From the NCBI GenBank assembly GCA_018656865.1, contig JABHYO010000149.1, positions 1-64,000 of the forward strand: a stretch of DNA of 64,000 nt, read 5' to 3'. Positions 19,554-29,712 of the stretch are shown one piece after another. Below the pieces are notes generated by a model. That model was given only the letters and a program-made list of their open reading frames with translations, searched no databases and was not told the DNA's origin. This DNA comes from Gammaproteobacteria bacterium. GTDB taxonomy: Bacteria > Pseudomonadota > Gammaproteobacteria > Pseudomonadales > Azotimanducaceae. The stretch's first letter is position 1. Each line of letters starts with the position of its first letter. A program made the position numbers and the translations under genes.

Positions 19554-20456
19554 ATGCCGACCTCCACGGATCATGCGCTGATCGACAAATTTCTGGATTC
19601 TCTCTGGCTTGAGAAGGGTCTTAGCGATAATACGCTCAAGTCCTATCGACATGACCTGCAGGGATTTGAGAAGTGGGTTAGCGAACAAAAGAAACAGTTC
19701 ACCACAATAACCCGTATCGATTTAACCAGTTATCTCTCCTATAGAATGAAATGCGGTCTCAAGGGCAGGTCAACCGCTCGTTCGTTGTCTTGTCTGCGGG
19801 CACTGTATCGCTATCTTCTTCGAGAGAAGCTGATCAGTGACGATCCGACCCTCAGGGTGGAAAATCCGAAGCTCGGAAGACCCCTGCCAGATACCCTGAC
19901 CGAATCCGACGTCGAAAAACTGCTGGCAGCACCTGATATCGAAACACCGATCGGGATGAGGGATCGGACCATGCTGGAAGTGCTCTATGCCTGTGGTCTT
20001 CGTGTCAGTGAGCTGACGAATCTGAAACTCAGTGAGATAAACCTCCGCCAGGGTGTTATTCGAATTGTTGGCAAGGGTTCGAAAGAAAGGCTTGTGCCGA
20101 TGGGTGAGGAAGCAATCACATGGCTGGGAAGGTATCTGCAGGAGACGAGAAACGAACTTCTGAAAAAGAACCTGGCCCAGGACATTGTGTTCCCCAGTAA
20201 CCGGGGAGTTGCGATGACGCGGCAAACATTCTGGCATCGTGTTCGAGCGATGGCGAAGAAAGCGGGCATCGAAAAGAAACTGTCGCCTCACACGCTGCGT
20301 CATGCCTTTGCCACTCATCTGCTGAATCATGGTGCTGACCTACGTGTGGTCCAACTGTTACTGGGTCATGCGGATTTGTCCACGACCCAGATATATACGC
20401 ACATTGCCAAACAACGGATGAAAGAGCTGCACCAGATGCATCACCCCAGGGGCTGA
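19554..20456 (+). CDS. xerD: Site-specific tyrosine recombinase XerD
   Basis: XerD works with XerC at dif to resolve chromosome dimers under FtsK control. The 300-residue protein (family 298) has the N-terminal SAM-like DNA-binding domain (WLEKGLSDNTLKSYRHDL) and the catalytic domain with the R-K-H-R-H-Y set: YACGLRVSELTNL (Arg), GKGSKERLVPMG (Lys), SPHTLRHAFATHLL (His, Arg), LLGHADLSTTQIYTHI (His, Tyr). XerD is preferred over XerC because dsbC follows, as in the conserved xerD-dsbC-recJ order. The ATG has no ribosome site. Confidence 0.95.
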   Translation: MPTSTDHALIDKFLDSLWLEKGLSDNTLKSYRHDLQGFEKWVSEQKKQFTTITRIDLTSYLSYRMKCGLKGRSTARSLSCLRALYRYLLREKLISDDPTLRVENPKLGRPLPDTLTESDVEKLLAAPDIETPIGMRDRTMLEVLYACGLRVSELTNLKLSEINLRQGVIRIVGKGSKERLVPMGEEAITWLGRYLQETRNELLKKNLAQDIVFPSNRGVAMTRQTFWHRVRAMAKKAGIEKKLSPHTLRHAFATHLLNHGADLRVVQLLLGHADLSTTQIYTHIAKQRMKELHQMHHPRG

Positions 20457-20550
20457 TTCGGACCGTTGGTCGCAACAAAAGGGAACCTTTCATTGCAGAG
20501 TCGGGTCTTCTGTAGCAAAGTTCGCACACTTATTTGCCGATAAATCGCCA

Positions 20551-21303
20551 ATGATTTTATTCAGACATCTTAGGTTCATATTTGCCCTGTTGCCTCTCTT
20601 CGCGCAGGGAGCGGAAGAGACCTCCACCGAAAAGAATGCGCAGGCGATAGATGCGATAGAGGCGAGGCTACTGGCTGTTCGACCCGATCTGCAGGTTAAA
20701 GAGGTCAGGCCCAGCACAATCGAGGGCTACTACAATGTAGAACTCCGGGGCGGTACGGTTCTCTACATGAGCAAGGCAATGGACCACCTTTTTGCCGGTG
20801 ACCTGTATCTGGTTGAAGACAGTGGATTGGTCAACGCGACCGAGAAGGCTAGAACGGGTACACGCAAAGAGCTGCTGGAAAGCCTCGATGAATCTGAAAT
20901 GGTGGTTTTTTCCCCGCCCAAAGAGCGAACCAAAGCGACCATCACTGTTTTTACCGATATCGATTGTAGCTATTGCCGCAAGTTACACCTGGAAGTACCC
21001 GAGATGAATCGTCTGGGTATTGCCGTTCGCTATCTGGCCTATCCGAGAGCTGGAATCGGTTCGAAATCCTATGACAAGGCTGTCTCCGCCTGGTGTGCTG
21101 ATAACCCACAGGTGGCTTTGACTCAGGCCAAGAGCGGCCAGGAAATCGAAGAAAGGACCTGTTCAAACCCGGTAGCCGCCCAGTATGCGCTGGGTGACCT
21201 GTTTGGTGTCAGCGGCACACCAGCCATTATTTTGGAGGACGGTACTCTGCAGCCTGGATATCTGCCCGCCACGGAGTTGGGTCGTCGACTTGGTATAAAC
21301 TAA
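20551..21303 (+). CDS. dsbC: Periplasmic disulfide isomerase DsbC
   Basis: DsbC reshuffles wrong disulfides in periplasmic proteins and is kept reduced by DsbD. The 250-residue precursor starts with a signal peptide (MILFRHLRFIFALLPLFAQG, cleavage likely after Ala-Gln-Gly-Ala). The N-terminal dimerisation domain (VRPSTIEGYYNVELRGGTVLYM) is followed by the thioredoxin domain with active site DIDCSYCRKLH. The cis-Pro loop SGTPAIILEDG and a second Cys pair (WCADN, ERTCSNP) are typical. It sits 94 bp downstream of xerD, as in many gammaproteobacteria. Confidence 0.95.
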   Translation: MILFRHLRFIFALLPLFAQGAEETSTEKNAQAIDAIEARLLAVRPDLQVKEVRPSTIEGYYNVELRGGTVLYMSKAMDHLFAGDLYLVEDSGLVNATEKARTGTRKELLESLDESEMVVFSPPKERTKATITVFTDIDCSYCRKLHLEVPEMNRLGIAVRYLAYPRAGIGSKSYDKAVSAWCADNPQVALTQAKSGQEIEERTCSNPVAAQYALGDLFGVSGTPAIILEDGTLQPGYLPATELGRRLGIN

Positions 21304-21328
21304 GCCTTTTCCGGGCAAACCACAGTTT

Positions 21329-22615
21329 TTGACTGAACTCGATCACGCGGCTCGTCACGCTGAGCGACGATACGAAATATTCATAAAACGAAACCTGACT
21401 CGAAATTTCACCGCACATCTGTTTCATGGCATGTTCGGACAGACGGGATTCAGGTTCATCAATGCCCCAACCTTTATCCCCGCTTACCTGCTGATGCTGT
21501 CCGGTGGTTCTAATTTTACTGTCGGACTGGCTCTTTCCCTCCAAGGGCTGGGGCAAATGATTACTCCTCTCGTTAGCGCTAACCTGATATCGCACCGCAA
21601 GAGAGTGCTGCCGATTGCCTTTGTTACCGGCAGCTTGATGCGAAGTTGCGTGTTGCTGATGGGGCTCGCAGGTTTTTTCCTCGAGACGGATGATCTCCTT
21701 GTTGCCTTGATTCTGTTGCTGACTCTGTTTGGTCTCATGGAAGGGATGCAGGGTGTGATCTTTAATTACCTCATGTCCAAAGTTATCCCTGTATCGAAGC
21801 GTGGACGATTGATGGGATTGCGAAACTTTCTTGCAGGAATTACATCAGCGGCTGTTGCCTACATTGGTGGAACCTATCTGATTGGTATCGAGTCCAGCGT
21901 GGAGGGATATTCATGGACTTTTGTACTTGCTTTTGTCTTGACTGCCTGCGGATTGATGATGCTTTTTTGGGTCCGAGAGCCTGAACCTCCCGGTGTAAAA
22001 AAGCAGGTTTCACTGCGTCAGCAGTTGCGAGATGTGCCGGTGTTGTTGAAAACTGAACCAGCTTTTCGTCGCTTTATCACTGCCCGCTCGATCGCCACCA
22101 TGGGTCGAATGGCCATGCCCTTTTATATCCTCTATGCCGGTCAGACAATTGGTCTTTCCGGAGAGACGCTTGGTCTGATCACCTTTGCCTTCACCATGTC
22201 CGGAACAGTCTCCAACCTGATCTGGGGTGTGATTGCAGATGCGCGTGGTTTTCGCCTTGTGCTTCTGATCACATCGGTCATTTGGATTCTGTCGACACTG
22301 TTACTCATGTTGTCAGCCACTCTGGTGATGACAATAATTGTATTCATTGGAATTGGAGCGTCAGTGCAGGGATTTGAAATTGGCGCACGCAGTATTGTGC
22401 TGGAATTTGGTGACAGGGCTAATCTGCCGATACGAATTGCTCTCGCCAATACCGTATCCCAGATTACCGGGAGTCTGGGTCCACTGATTGGAGGCGTGTT
22501 GGCGGCGATCCTGGGATATGAATCGGTGTTCCTGGTGTCGGTTATCTTTCTCATTGCAGGTACCGGCATGATCTTCTTCAGAATTCCTGAACCGAGGACG
22601 CAATCGGTCCTGTAA
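21329..22615 (+). CDS. Major facilitator superfamily transporter
   Basis: A 428-residue inner membrane protein with about twelve hydrophobic segments in two six-helix halves; the central cytoplasmic loop is near residues 220-255 (VREPEPPGVKKQVSLRQQL). A basic signature SKRGRLMGLRNFLAG between helices 4 and 5 and an ADARGFRLVLL segment near helices 8-9 resemble MFS loop motifs. The substrate cannot be told. The start is TTG at 21329, with no in-frame ATG before residue 33, so the exact N-terminus is uncertain. It lies between dsbC and alaC, breaking the usual dsbC-recJ or dsbC-hom neighbourhood. Its stop lies within a small CCTGT-ACAGG hairpin. Confidence 0.88.
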   Translation: MTELDHAARHAERRYEIFIKRNLTRNFTAHLFHGMFGQTGFRFINAPTFIPAYLLMLSGGSNFTVGLALSLQGLGQMITPLVSANLISHRKRVLPIAFVTGSLMRSCVLLMGLAGFFLETDDLLVALILLLTLFGLMEGMQGVIFNYLMSKVIPVSKRGRLMGLRNFLAGITSAAVAYIGGTYLIGIESSVEGYSWTFVLAFVLTACGLMMLFWVREPEPPGVKKQVSLRQQLRDVPVLLKTEPAFRRFITARSIATMGRMAMPFYILYAGQTIGLSGETLGLITFAFTMSGTVSNLIWGVIADARGFRLVLLITSVIWILSTLLLMLSATLVMTIIVFIGIGASVQGFEIGARSIVLEFGDRANLPIRIALANTVSQITGSLGPLIGGVLAAILGYESVFLVSVIFLIAGTGMIFFRIPEPRTQSVL

Positions 22616-22647
22616 ACAGGCCCGCAATCAGGTAATATGGGCGCCCT

Positions 22648-22683
22648 TATTCTGAGCGAGGTCGGTTACGACCGAGTTGAAGA
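22648..22683 (+). repeat. Dispersed intergenic repeat, short copy
   Basis: TTATTCTGAGCGA, a GGTCG-GTTA-CGACC hairpin and GTTGAAGAA resemble the TCATTCTGAGCG...CGAAGGATC family, in shortened form, upstream of alaC. No convincing promoter for alaC was identified in this 133-bp gap. Confidence 0.45.
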
Positions 22684-22748
22684 ACCAGCTAGTTTCGGCT
22701 TCAATCTAATTTGTTTGACCGGGTGTGGTCTTCTTTCGAGAGCTATAG

Positions 22749-23936
22749 ATGGACGATTTCCCTCGCATAAAACGGCTGCCGCCGTACATATTCAACATTA
22801 CCGACTCGCTGAAGCAGGAAGCGCGGGCGCGGGGTGAGGATATTATCGATTTCGGCATGGGCAACCCTGATCAGCCGACCCCGCAGCATATTGTCGACAA
22901 GCTGGTTGAAACCGTACAGCGTGGCGATACTCACCGCTACAGTCAGTCAAAAGGTATTCCGCGATTACGTAAGGCTATCTGCGATTGGTACGAGAGGCGA
23001 TTTGATGTCGCTCTCGATCCAGAAAAAGAGGCTATTGTCACGCTGGGGTCCAAAGAGGGTATTGCCCATTTGGCGATGGCTATTCTCGGACCAGGTGACG
23101 CGGTGCTGGTTCCCAACCCGTCTTATCCCGTTCATCCCTATGGATTTGTTATCGCGGACGCCGATGTTCGGCACGTGCCGCTGACAAAGGATCTCGATTT
23201 CTTTGACGAGTTAGAAAGTGCCATCGTCAATACCTGGCCTAAACCCAAGGTCTTGATCATTAATTTCCCGGGAAACCCGACCACTGAATGTGTCGAGCTC
23301 GAGTTTTTTGAAAAAGTGGTCGCAATCGCCAAGGAACATCAGATCTGGGTTGTACAGGATCTGGCTTATGCCGATCTGGTCTATGACGGCTATGAGGTTC
23401 CGAGCATTCTTCAGGTGGAAGGTGCCAAGGATATCGCGGTTGAGTTCTTCACCATGTCGAAGAGTTACAACATGCCCGGTTGGCGCATCGGCTTCTGCGT
23501 CGGAAATCCAACTCTGGTGGGAGCCCTCGGGCGTATCAAATCGTATCTTGATTACGGCATGTTCACGCCTGTTCAGGTTGCGGCCATAACCGCGCTGGAA
23601 GGTGATCAGACTTGTGTCGATGAGATTCGCGAAATGTACCGCAAGCGTCGCGATGTACTTTGTGAAGGTCTCAATTCAATAGGATGGGAAGTCACCCCCC
23701 CCAAGGCGACCATGTTTGTCTGGGCGAAAATACCGCCCCAGTTCGAAAATATGGGTTCGCTGGAGTTCAGTAAACATCTGTTAAAAGAAGCCAAGGTTGC
23801 GGTTTCTCCCGGTATTGGGTTCGGGCAATACGGCGATGATCATGTGCGTTTTGCGCTGATAGAGAATGAGCATCGCACCCGCCAGGCGTTGCGAGGTATT
23901 CGCAAGATGTTCAGAAATCAGACGACTGACCAATGA
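22749..23936 (+). CDS. alaC: Alanine-forming aminotransferase AlaC
   Basis: A 395-residue class I/II PLP-dependent aminotransferase. It contains [26 protein letters not shown], the PLP-phosphate and ring contacts ([33 protein letters not shown]) and the PLP lysine in [15 protein letters not shown]. The sequence is of the E. coli AlaC (YfdZ) type, a glutamate-pyruvate aminotransferase and main route to alanine. Its position directly before hom, with ATGA overlap, matches the alaC-like/hom/thrC neighbourhood in pseudomonads. Substrate assignment is by family likeness. Confidence 0.88.
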   Translation: MDDFPRIKRLPPYIFNITDSLKQEARARGEDIIDFGMGNPDQPTPQHIVDKLVETVQRGDTHRYSQSKGIPRLRKAICDWYERRFDVALDPEKEAIVTLGSKEGIAHLAMAILGPGDAVLVPNPSYPVHPYGFVIADADVRHVPLTKDLDFFDELESAIVNTWPKPKVLIINFPGNPTTECVELEFFEKVVAIAKEHQIWVVQDLAYADLVYDGYEVPSILQVEGAKDIAVEFFTMSKSYNMPGWRIGFCVGNPTLVGALGRIKSYLDYGMFTPVQVAAITALEGDQTCVDEIREMYRKRRDVLCEGLNSIGWEVTPPKATMFVWAKIPPQFENMGSLEFSKHLLKEAKVAVSPGIGFGQYGDDHVRFALIENEHRTRQALRGIRKMFRNQTTDQ

Positions 23937-25210
23937 TGCGTGTAGGACTCTGCGGGCTGGGCACGGTTGGTAGTGGATTGTTCAACTTGTTCTCGAATAA
24001 CGGTGAAGAGATAAACCGCAAAACCGGGGATGCTCCGAAGCTGATTCAGGTCGGTTGCAGGCGGGATCACCCTGACTGTGATCTGAGTACGACCAGTGTT
24101 ACCCGAGATATTTTCGATGTGGCCCGGAACCCTGATGTCGATATTCTGGTTGAACTGATCGGCGGCACTGATACGGCGAAAGATCTGGTGATGGAGGCCA
24201 TTAATAATGGCAAACATGTCGTCACAGCAAACAAGGCGCTTATTGCTCTGCACGGAGATGAAGTGTTTGCCGCGGCTGCAGAAAAAAATGTCACCGTCCG
24301 CTTTGAGGCAGCCATTGCCGGTGGTATTCCAATCGTTAAGTCCATCAGAGAGGGATTGGCTGGGAATCGCATTGAGTGGGTCGCCGGAATCATCAACGGC
24401 ACATCAAATTTTATTCTGAGTGAAATGGCGAGCCCGGGTAGTAACCGGTCATTCGAGGATGTTCTCAAGGAAGCCCAGGATCTGGGTTATGCAGAGGCCG
24501 ATCCGACCTTTGATGTCGAGGGTATTGATGCTGCACACAAGCTGACGATCCTTGCCTCTATTGCTTTTGGTGTCCCTCTCAGTTTTTCAGCCATATACAC
24601 GGAAGGAATCTCCGCAGTGACCTCCGCCGACATCCGGTTCGCGGACGAGTTGGGTTATCGAATCAGACATCTTGGCATTGCACGCAGACGGACCGACGGC
24701 GTTGAACTTCGGGTACATCCGACGCTGGTCGCACGGGAACAGATACTGGCTCAGGTAGATGGTGTCATGAATGCCGTGATGGTGGGTAGTGATGCGGCAG
24801 GCGCCACTATGTACTACGGAGCGGGTGCAGGTGCCGGGCCAACTGCTTCAGCGGTGATGGCGGATATCATTGATGTCAGCAGGACCGGAACTAGTCTGTC
24901 GGACATCGGTTTTGTGGATTTGAGCGAGACCCGCTTTGTGCCCATCGAGGAGATCAGAACGTCGTACTATCTGAGACTTGCTGTCGTCGACCGGCCTGGA
25001 GTGATGGCCGAGGTTACCTCCATTCTGAGCGAACATGAGGTCAGCATTGAGGCGCTGATTCAAAAAGATGCCCGACCCAGTGATGCACAGATCGTCATAG
25101 TCACCAACGATATATTGGAATCAGAAATCAACGACGCAATACGACAACTCCAGTCTCTTGATGAGGTGACCGCAGCAATATCCAGAATCAGGATTGCTGA
25201 CTTCAGATGA
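23933..25210 (+). CDS. hom: Homoserine dehydrogenase
   Basis: Hom reduces aspartate semialdehyde to homoserine, the branch point to threonine and methionine. The 425-residue monofunctional enzyme (no aspartokinase domain) has the Rossmann motif [12 protein letters not shown], catalytic segments [29 protein letters not shown] and [28 protein letters not shown], and a C-terminal ACT domain ([21 protein letters not shown]) for threonine feedback. The start overlaps alaC by four bases and its end overlaps recJ by four. thrC, the usual next gene, is absent. Confidence 0.96.
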   Translation: MMRVGLCGLGTVGSGLFNLFSNNGEEINRKTGDAPKLIQVGCRRDHPDCDLSTTSVTRDIFDVARNPDVDILVELIGGTDTAKDLVMEAINNGKHVVTANKALIALHGDEVFAAAAEKNVTVRFEAAIAGGIPIVKSIREGLAGNRIEWVAGIINGTSNFILSEMASPGSNRSFEDVLKEAQDLGYAEADPTFDVEGIDAAHKLTILASIAFGVPLSFSAIYTEGISAVTSADIRFADELGYRIRHLGIARRRTDGVELRVHPTLVAREQILAQVDGVMNAVMVGSDAAGATMYYGAGAGAGPTASAVMADIIDVSRTGTSLSDIGFVDLSETRFVPIEEIRTSYYLRLAVVDRPGVMAEVTSILSEHEVSIEALIQKDARPSDAQIVIVTNDILESEINDAIRQLQSLDEVTAAISRIRIADFR

Positions 25211-26910
25211 TCGCTGGTAGCGGCGGATTTCGAAAACGAATTGTCCGGCGTGATTGCCCACAGATACTGACACACGAATCGCCACTGCTCGCCCGTCTCT
25301 TCGGTGCGCGTGGTCTTGTTTCCCAGGACGAACTCGATCTTTCCCTGAAAGGTCTTGAGAACCCGTCAACACTGAAAGGCGTAGACCAGGCGGCGGACAT
25401 TCTTGTCACGGCGCTGGAGGCAGATGCTTCCGTTTTGATAGTTGGTGACTTCGATGCTGATGGTGCGACGAGTTGTGCGCTCATGGTATCGGTACTGAAG
25501 GCCTTCGGTGCAAGTCAGGTCAACTACCTCGTACCTGATCGTTTTCGTTACGGCTACGGTCTCTCGACGGAGATAGTCGAGGTTGCTGCGTCGATGAACC
25601 CGGATTTGCTTGTCACCGTCGATAACGGGATCGCCAGTTGCGAGGGTGTGGATTATGCCAACGGACTGGGCATGGAAGTCATCGTCACCGATCACCATCT
25701 ACCGGGTGAAGTCCTGCCCGCAGCGGCGGCCATCGTCAATCCTAACCAGCCTGGATGCGGATTTCCGGACAAGCATCTGGCGGGTGTTGGTGTGGCATTT
25801 TACCTGCTGTCTGTTCTGCGCTCGAAACTTCGGGATTCAGGATGGTTCGATGGGCGCGAGGAACCCAGCCTGGCGAACTGGCTTGACCTGGTTGCCCTCG
25901 GTACGGTTGCCGATGTGGTCCCACTCAGCCAGAACAACCGGCGCCTGATTGCCGAAGGGTTGAAAAGAATGCGGGCCGGCCGGGCGCGACCCGGCATAAA
26001 AGCATTGATGGAAGTATCCGGGATCGATCCAGGGTCATTGGTGACTCGAGATCTTGCGTTTTCCATTGCGCCACGGGTGAATGCGGCGGGGCGACTACAG
26101 GACATGTCGATCGGTATTGAGTGTTTGCTCGCTGAAGGAGAAAACTCGACAGAGCTGGCCCAGCATCTGGATGAATTGAATGGCGAGCGGCGTGAGATTG
26201 AAACAGATATGCGCGATCAGGCGATGCAGTACCTCACCGACCTCAGTTTAGAGGATGAAAAAGCCGCCGGTCTGTGTCTTTTTCGGGAAAACTGGCATGA
26301 AGGAGTGGTCGGGATCATTGCTGCCAGAATAAAGGAGAAGTCTCATCGTCCAGTGATAGCTTTTGCCAGGGTAGCTGGTGATGAGCTCAAGGGTTCTGGC
26401 CGTTCCGTGCAGGGCTTTCACATGCGGGATGCGTTGGATGCAATTGCGACCAGACATCCTGGATTGCTGAAGAAATTCGGCGGACACGCCATGGCGGCAG
26501 GTCTCAGCCTTGCTGCAGAAGATCTGGACCGGTTTATTGCGGCTTTCAATGAAGAAGTACTGGGTCAACTCGGTGAGGCGAAAATTGAACAGGTGGTTGT
26601 GACTGATGGTGAACTGGATGAGCCCGTGACGATTCAGCTGGCACGTCTGTTGGAGTCAGCTGCACCCTGGGGCCAGGGTTTTCCGGAACCGGAATTCGAT
26701 GACAAATTCGAGATTTTGGAGCAGCGCATTGTTGGCGGCCGCCATCTGAAAATGCTTCTTCAGCCGAATCTGGGGGCACCGGTTGACGCCATTTGCTTTA
26801 ACCAGGGTGGGCTTGCCGAATCACGATATGTCCGCTGTGCCTATCGAATTGAGGTCAATCGCTTTCGTGGTATGGAAAAACCACAACTGGTGGTATCGCT
26901 TATTCTGTAA
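25207..26910 (+). CDS. recJ: Single-stranded-DNA-specific exonuclease RecJ
   Basis: RecJ degrades single-stranded DNA 5' to 3' in recombination and mismatch repair. The 567-residue protein (E. coli 577) has the DHH phosphoesterase motifs GDFDADGATS (Asp ligands), TVDNGIASCEGV, VTDHHLPGEVLPAA and VALGTVADVVPL, and the DHHA1 domain with GRSVQGFHMRDAL and KKFGGHAMAAGLSL. The C-terminal OB-fold ends with RCAYRIEVNRFRG. ATG overlaps the hom stop as ATGA. The gene leads into prfB-lysS, conserved in E. coli. Confidence 0.96.
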   Translation: MIAGSGGFRKRIVRRDCPQILTHESPLLARLFGARGLVSQDELDLSLKGLENPSTLKGVDQAADILVTALEADASVLIVGDFDADGATSCALMVSVLKAFGASQVNYLVPDRFRYGYGLSTEIVEVAASMNPDLLVTVDNGIASCEGVDYANGLGMEVIVTDHHLPGEVLPAAAAIVNPNQPGCGFPDKHLAGVGVAFYLLSVLRSKLRDSGWFDGREEPSLANWLDLVALGTVADVVPLSQNNRRLIAEGLKRMRAGRARPGIKALMEVSGIDPGSLVTRDLAFSIAPRVNAAGRLQDMSIGIECLLAEGENSTELAQHLDELNGERREIETDMRDQAMQYLTDLSLEDEKAAGLCLFRENWHEGVVGIIAARIKEKSHRPVIAFARVAGDELKGSGRSVQGFHMRDALDAIATRHPGLLKKFGGHAMAAGLSLAAEDLDRFIAAFNEEVLGQLGEAKIEQVVVTDGELDEPVTIQLARLLESAAPWGQGFPEPEFDDKFEILEQRIVGGRHLKMLLQPNLGAPVDAICFNQGGLAESRYVRCAYRIEVNRFRGMEKPQLVVSLIL

Positions 26911-26928
26911 ATGCCCAGGCCATTCATA

Positions 26929-26934
26929 TACAAT
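26929..26934 (+). promoter_or_regulatory. Possible -10 of a prfB promoter
   Basis: TACAAT in the gap between recJ and prfB, 30 bases before the prfB ATG, fits a -10 box. The -35 region is poor. Read-through from recJ is also possible. Confidence 0.35.
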
Positions 26935-26963
26935 GCCGCGGCCGGTTTATCCCACAAATAGCG

Positions 26964-28062
26964 ATGTTAGAAACAAACTCAACACTCTCGCAGGTCAAAG
27001 ACTTAAAAGAACGCACTAATGTTCTCAGGGGGTATCTTTGACTATGAAAACCGGAAAGAAAGACTGGCGGAAGTAGAACTCGAACTCGCCGACTCAAATA
27101 TCTGGGACAACCCCGAGTACGCACAGAAACTCGGCAGGGAAAGGTCCAGCCTCGAAATCGTCGTCCTGACTATCGATCAACTGGATACCGGGCTCACTGA
27201 TCTCGAGGACATCGTTGAACTCGCCGCCGAAGAGCAGGACGGGTCTCTGCTAGAAGAAGCCATCACAGATCTGAAAGAGCTCGACGGAAAGCTCGAGGTG
27301 CTGGAATTTCGACGCATGTTTTCCGGTGAGATGGATCCGAATAGCGCCTTCCTTGACATACAGGCAGGTTCAGGAGGAACGGAAGCTCAGGACTGGGCGG
27401 AAATGCTACTGCGCATGTACCTGCGCTGGAGCGAGAGCCATGGTTTCAAGGTGGAGATCATGGAGGTCTCCGACGGTGAAGTTGCCGGGATTAAGGGTGC
27501 GACGATCCATGTCCAGGGCGATCACGCTTTTGGCTGGTTAAGGACCGAAACCGGCGTACACAGACTTGTTAGAAAATCACCATTCGACTCCGGTAACAGG
27601 CGGCACACTTCGTTTGCATCGGTCTTTGTATCGCCTGAGTTGGATGATGATATCGACATCGAACTGGACATGTCGGAGGTGCGGGTCGATACCTATCGGG
27701 CTAGTGGCGCAGGAGGTCAGCATGTCAACAAGACTGACTCTGCGATTCGCCTTACCCACGTTCCCAGTGGAATTGTTGTGCAGTGTCAGAATCAACGATC
27801 TCAGCACAAAAATAGGGATCAGGCCATCAAGCAGTTAAAGGCTAAACTCTACGAGCTCGAGGATCAGAAACGGAAAGCTGAGTTGAAGGAAATCGAGGAA
27901 AGTAAATCCGACATTAGCTGGGGTAGTCAGATACGTTCGTATGTATTGGACTCAGCCAGAATCAAGGATCTCAGAACTAATATTGAAACCAGCAACACCC
28001 AGTCAGTACTTGATGGTGATCTGGATAAATTCATAGAAGCCAGTTTGAAGATGGGGCTATGA
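26964..28062 (+). CDS. prfB: Peptide chain release factor 2, expressed by programmed +1 frameshift
   Basis: RF2 terminates translation at UGA and UAA. The true start is ATG 26964 ([20 protein letters not shown]). After 25 codons the frame meets TGA at 27039-27041; skipping T27039 continues at GAC 27040 to the stop at 28062, giving join(26964..27038, 27040..28062), 365 residues, the same as E. coli RF2. The second frame has the stop-codon tripeptide RKSPFDS and the peptidyl-tRNA hydrolysis motif [13 protein letters not shown]. Shortage of RF2 lets the ribosome shift, giving autoregulation. The end overlaps lysS by four bases. An ATG at 27019 in the second frame should not be taken as the start. 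Confidence 0.97.
27027..27042 (+). promoter_or_regulatory. prfB +1 recoding site
   Basis: AGGGGG at 27027-27032 acts as an internal Shine-Dalgarno three bases before CTT TGA C (27036-27042). This is the canonical arrangement: anti-SD pairing strains the ribosome, peptidyl-tRNA-Leu slips from CUU to UUU, and the next codon read is GAC. Confidence 0.96.
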
Positions 28063-29552
28063 CAGAAGAAAAAGAACTAGACGAAAATGAAATTGTGGCT
28101 TTGCGTAAAGCAAGACTTGCCGAGCTGCGTAGCAAGGGTAATGCCTTCCCTAATGATTTTCGACGCCAGCACCTGGCGTTGCAGTTACATGAGAAATTTG
28201 GCGATCAGTCAAAAGAAGACCTCGAAGCAGCGGGTGTAAAAACAGCCGTTGCTGGTCGAATCGTCCTGCGACGTCTGATGGGTAAGGCAAGTTTCGTCAC
28301 CCTTCAGGATGTGTCGGGGCGTATTCAGCTATACATTCGTCAGGACGATATTGGCAAAGACGACTATGAGGAATTCAAGAGCTGGGATATTGGCGATATC
28401 GTTGGTGCTGCCGGCACGCTGATGAAAACCAACAAGGGAGAGCTCACGGTCAATGTCAGTCAGATCCGTCTCCTGACCAAATCGTTACGACCACTGCCAG
28501 AAAAGCACAAAGGATTGACTGATACTGAAACCCGTTACCGTCAGCGATACCTCGATCTCATCGTCAACGAGCACAGCCGTGAGCTTTTCATAAAGCGTTC
28601 ACAGATAGTTGACGGCATTCGGCGCTACCTGATCGATCATGCTTTCATGGAAGTTGAAACGCCCATGATGCAATCAATCCCCGGTGGTGCGACGGCAGCG
28701 CCGTTTCAGACCTACTACAACGCGCTCGACACGCATATGTATTTACGCGTTGCACCTGAGTTGAATCTAAAGCGTCTGGTTGTTGGTGGCTTCGAGCGAG
28801 TTTTCGAAATCAATCGGAATTTTCGTAATGAGGGGATGTCGACGAAGCACAGCCCGGAGTTCACCATGCTCGAGTTCTACTGGGCGTATGCGGACTACAA
28901 CGATTTAATGGATATGACCGAAGCCATGCTGAGAAAGCTGGCCACCGGGATCCTTGGCAGCACAGAGTTTGTCTACAACAACGTCACGATTGATTTAGGC
29001 AAACCCTTCACGCGAATGACAATGGGAGAGGCATTGATTGAATTCAATCCGTCTCTCAGCAAGGAAGACCTGCAGGACTACGACAAGGCAAGGGCGCTTG
29101 CGGAAAGGGTCGGCATTGAAGTTCAGGAATCCTGGGGGCTCGGGAAGTTGGTCATGGAGCTCTTCGAGGAACTGGTAGAAGATAAAATTGAACAGCCGAT
29201 ATTCATCACCGAACATCCAACTGAGGTATCACCATTAGCGCGTCGTAGTGACGAGAATCCTGACGTCACCGACAGATTCGAGCTGTTTGTCATGGGTAAG
29301 GAAATAGCTAACGGTTTCTCTGAGCTGAACGATGCGGAAGACCAGGCGGAAAGATTCAAACAGCAGGTCGCCGCCAAAGATGCCGGTGATGACGAAGCCA
29401 TGCATTACGATGAAGACTACATTACTGCGCTTGAGTATGGCCTGCCTCCGACGGCCGGTGAAGGGCTTGGTATTGATCGACTGGTGATGCTGTTTACGGA
29501 CTCGGCATCAATCAGGGATGTTGTCTTATTTCCGCACATGCGATCAAAGTGA
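28059..29552 (+). CDS. lysS: Lysyl-tRNA synthetase, class II
   Basis: LysS charges tRNA-Lys. The 497-residue protein (E. coli 505) has the N-terminal OB-fold anticodon-binding domain ([20 protein letters not shown]) and class II motifs: motif 2 [17 protein letters not shown] and motif 3 [16 protein letters not shown], with RYLDLIVN and [19 protein letters not shown] between. It is coupled to prfB by an ATGA overlap. The TGA stop begins a perfect hairpin at 29551-29574. Confidence 0.98.
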   Translation: MTEEKELDENEIVALRKARLAELRSKGNAFPNDFRRQHLALQLHEKFGDQSKEDLEAAGVKTAVAGRIVLRRLMGKASFVTLQDVSGRIQLYIRQDDIGKDDYEEFKSWDIGDIVGAAGTLMKTNKGELTVNVSQIRLLTKSLRPLPEKHKGLTDTETRYRQRYLDLIVNEHSRELFIKRSQIVDGIRRYLIDHAFMEVETPMMQSIPGGATAAPFQTYYNALDTHMYLRVAPELNLKRLVVGGFERVFEINRNFRNEGMSTKHSPEFTMLEFYWAYADYNDLMDMTEAMLRKLATGILGSTEFVYNNVTIDLGKPFTRMTMGEALIEFNPSLSKEDLQDYDKARALAERVGIEVQESWGLGKLVMELFEELVEDKIEQPIFITEHPTEVSPLARRSDENPDVTDRFELFVMGKEIANGFSELNDAEDQAERFKQQVAAKDAGDDEAMHYDEDYITALEYGLPPTAGEGLGIDRLVMLFTDSASIRDVVLFPHMRSK

Positions 29553-29574
29553 CAACGGACTTTAGTCCGTTGTC
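29551..29574 (+). terminator. Perfect hairpin at the lysS stop codon
   Basis: GACAACGGAC pairs with GTCCGTTGTC across TTTA (or 11 bp with a two-base loop). It starts within the TGA stop. TTCCTGAG follows, not a U-run, so termination strength is uncertain. Confidence 0.55.
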
Positions 29575-29575
29575 T

Positions 29576-29619
29576 TCCTGAGCCATTTCCTCCGGCATCC
29601 TGAGCCATTTCCACCGTCA
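29576..29619 (+). repeat. Two tandem 22-base repeats
   Basis: TCCTGAGCCATTTCC plus seven more bases is repeated twice in direct order with a 22-base period (29576-29597 and 29598-29619; three mismatches, all in the last seven bases). It directly precedes the inverted-repeat element at 29613, whose opening TTCTGAGCG continues the same phase. Confidence 0.75.
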
Positions 29620-29690
29620 TTCTGAGCGTAGTGGAACGGAGTCGAAGGATCTCGTCCAGATTCTTCAACCTGCGGCTTCAGAATGACGGT
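29613..29690. repeat. 78-bp MITE-like element with 13-bp terminal inverted repeats
   Basis: ACCGTCATTCTGA at 29613-29625 and TCAGAATGACGGT at 29678-29690 are perfect inverted ends. Inside, GAAGGATC and GATTCTTC form a second stem (one G-T pair), so the whole element can fold into a long hairpin. Its right end contains an in-frame ATG (29683) ten codons before the likely ung start. No transposase is encoded. Confidence 0.8.
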
Positions 29691-29712
29691 ATTGGCTGAT
29701 ACCCTAGCCTGC

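Noticed and set aside
19554-20456. xerD as a phage or integron integrase marking an island
   Set aside because: Length, motifs and the xerD-dsbC neighbourhood identify the housekeeping recombinase; no att repeats or phage genes flank it.
27019-27039. ATG 27019 as the prfB start
   Set aside because: The upstream frame with the AGGGGG-TAT-CTT-TGA-C recoding site gives the correct 365-residue RF2.
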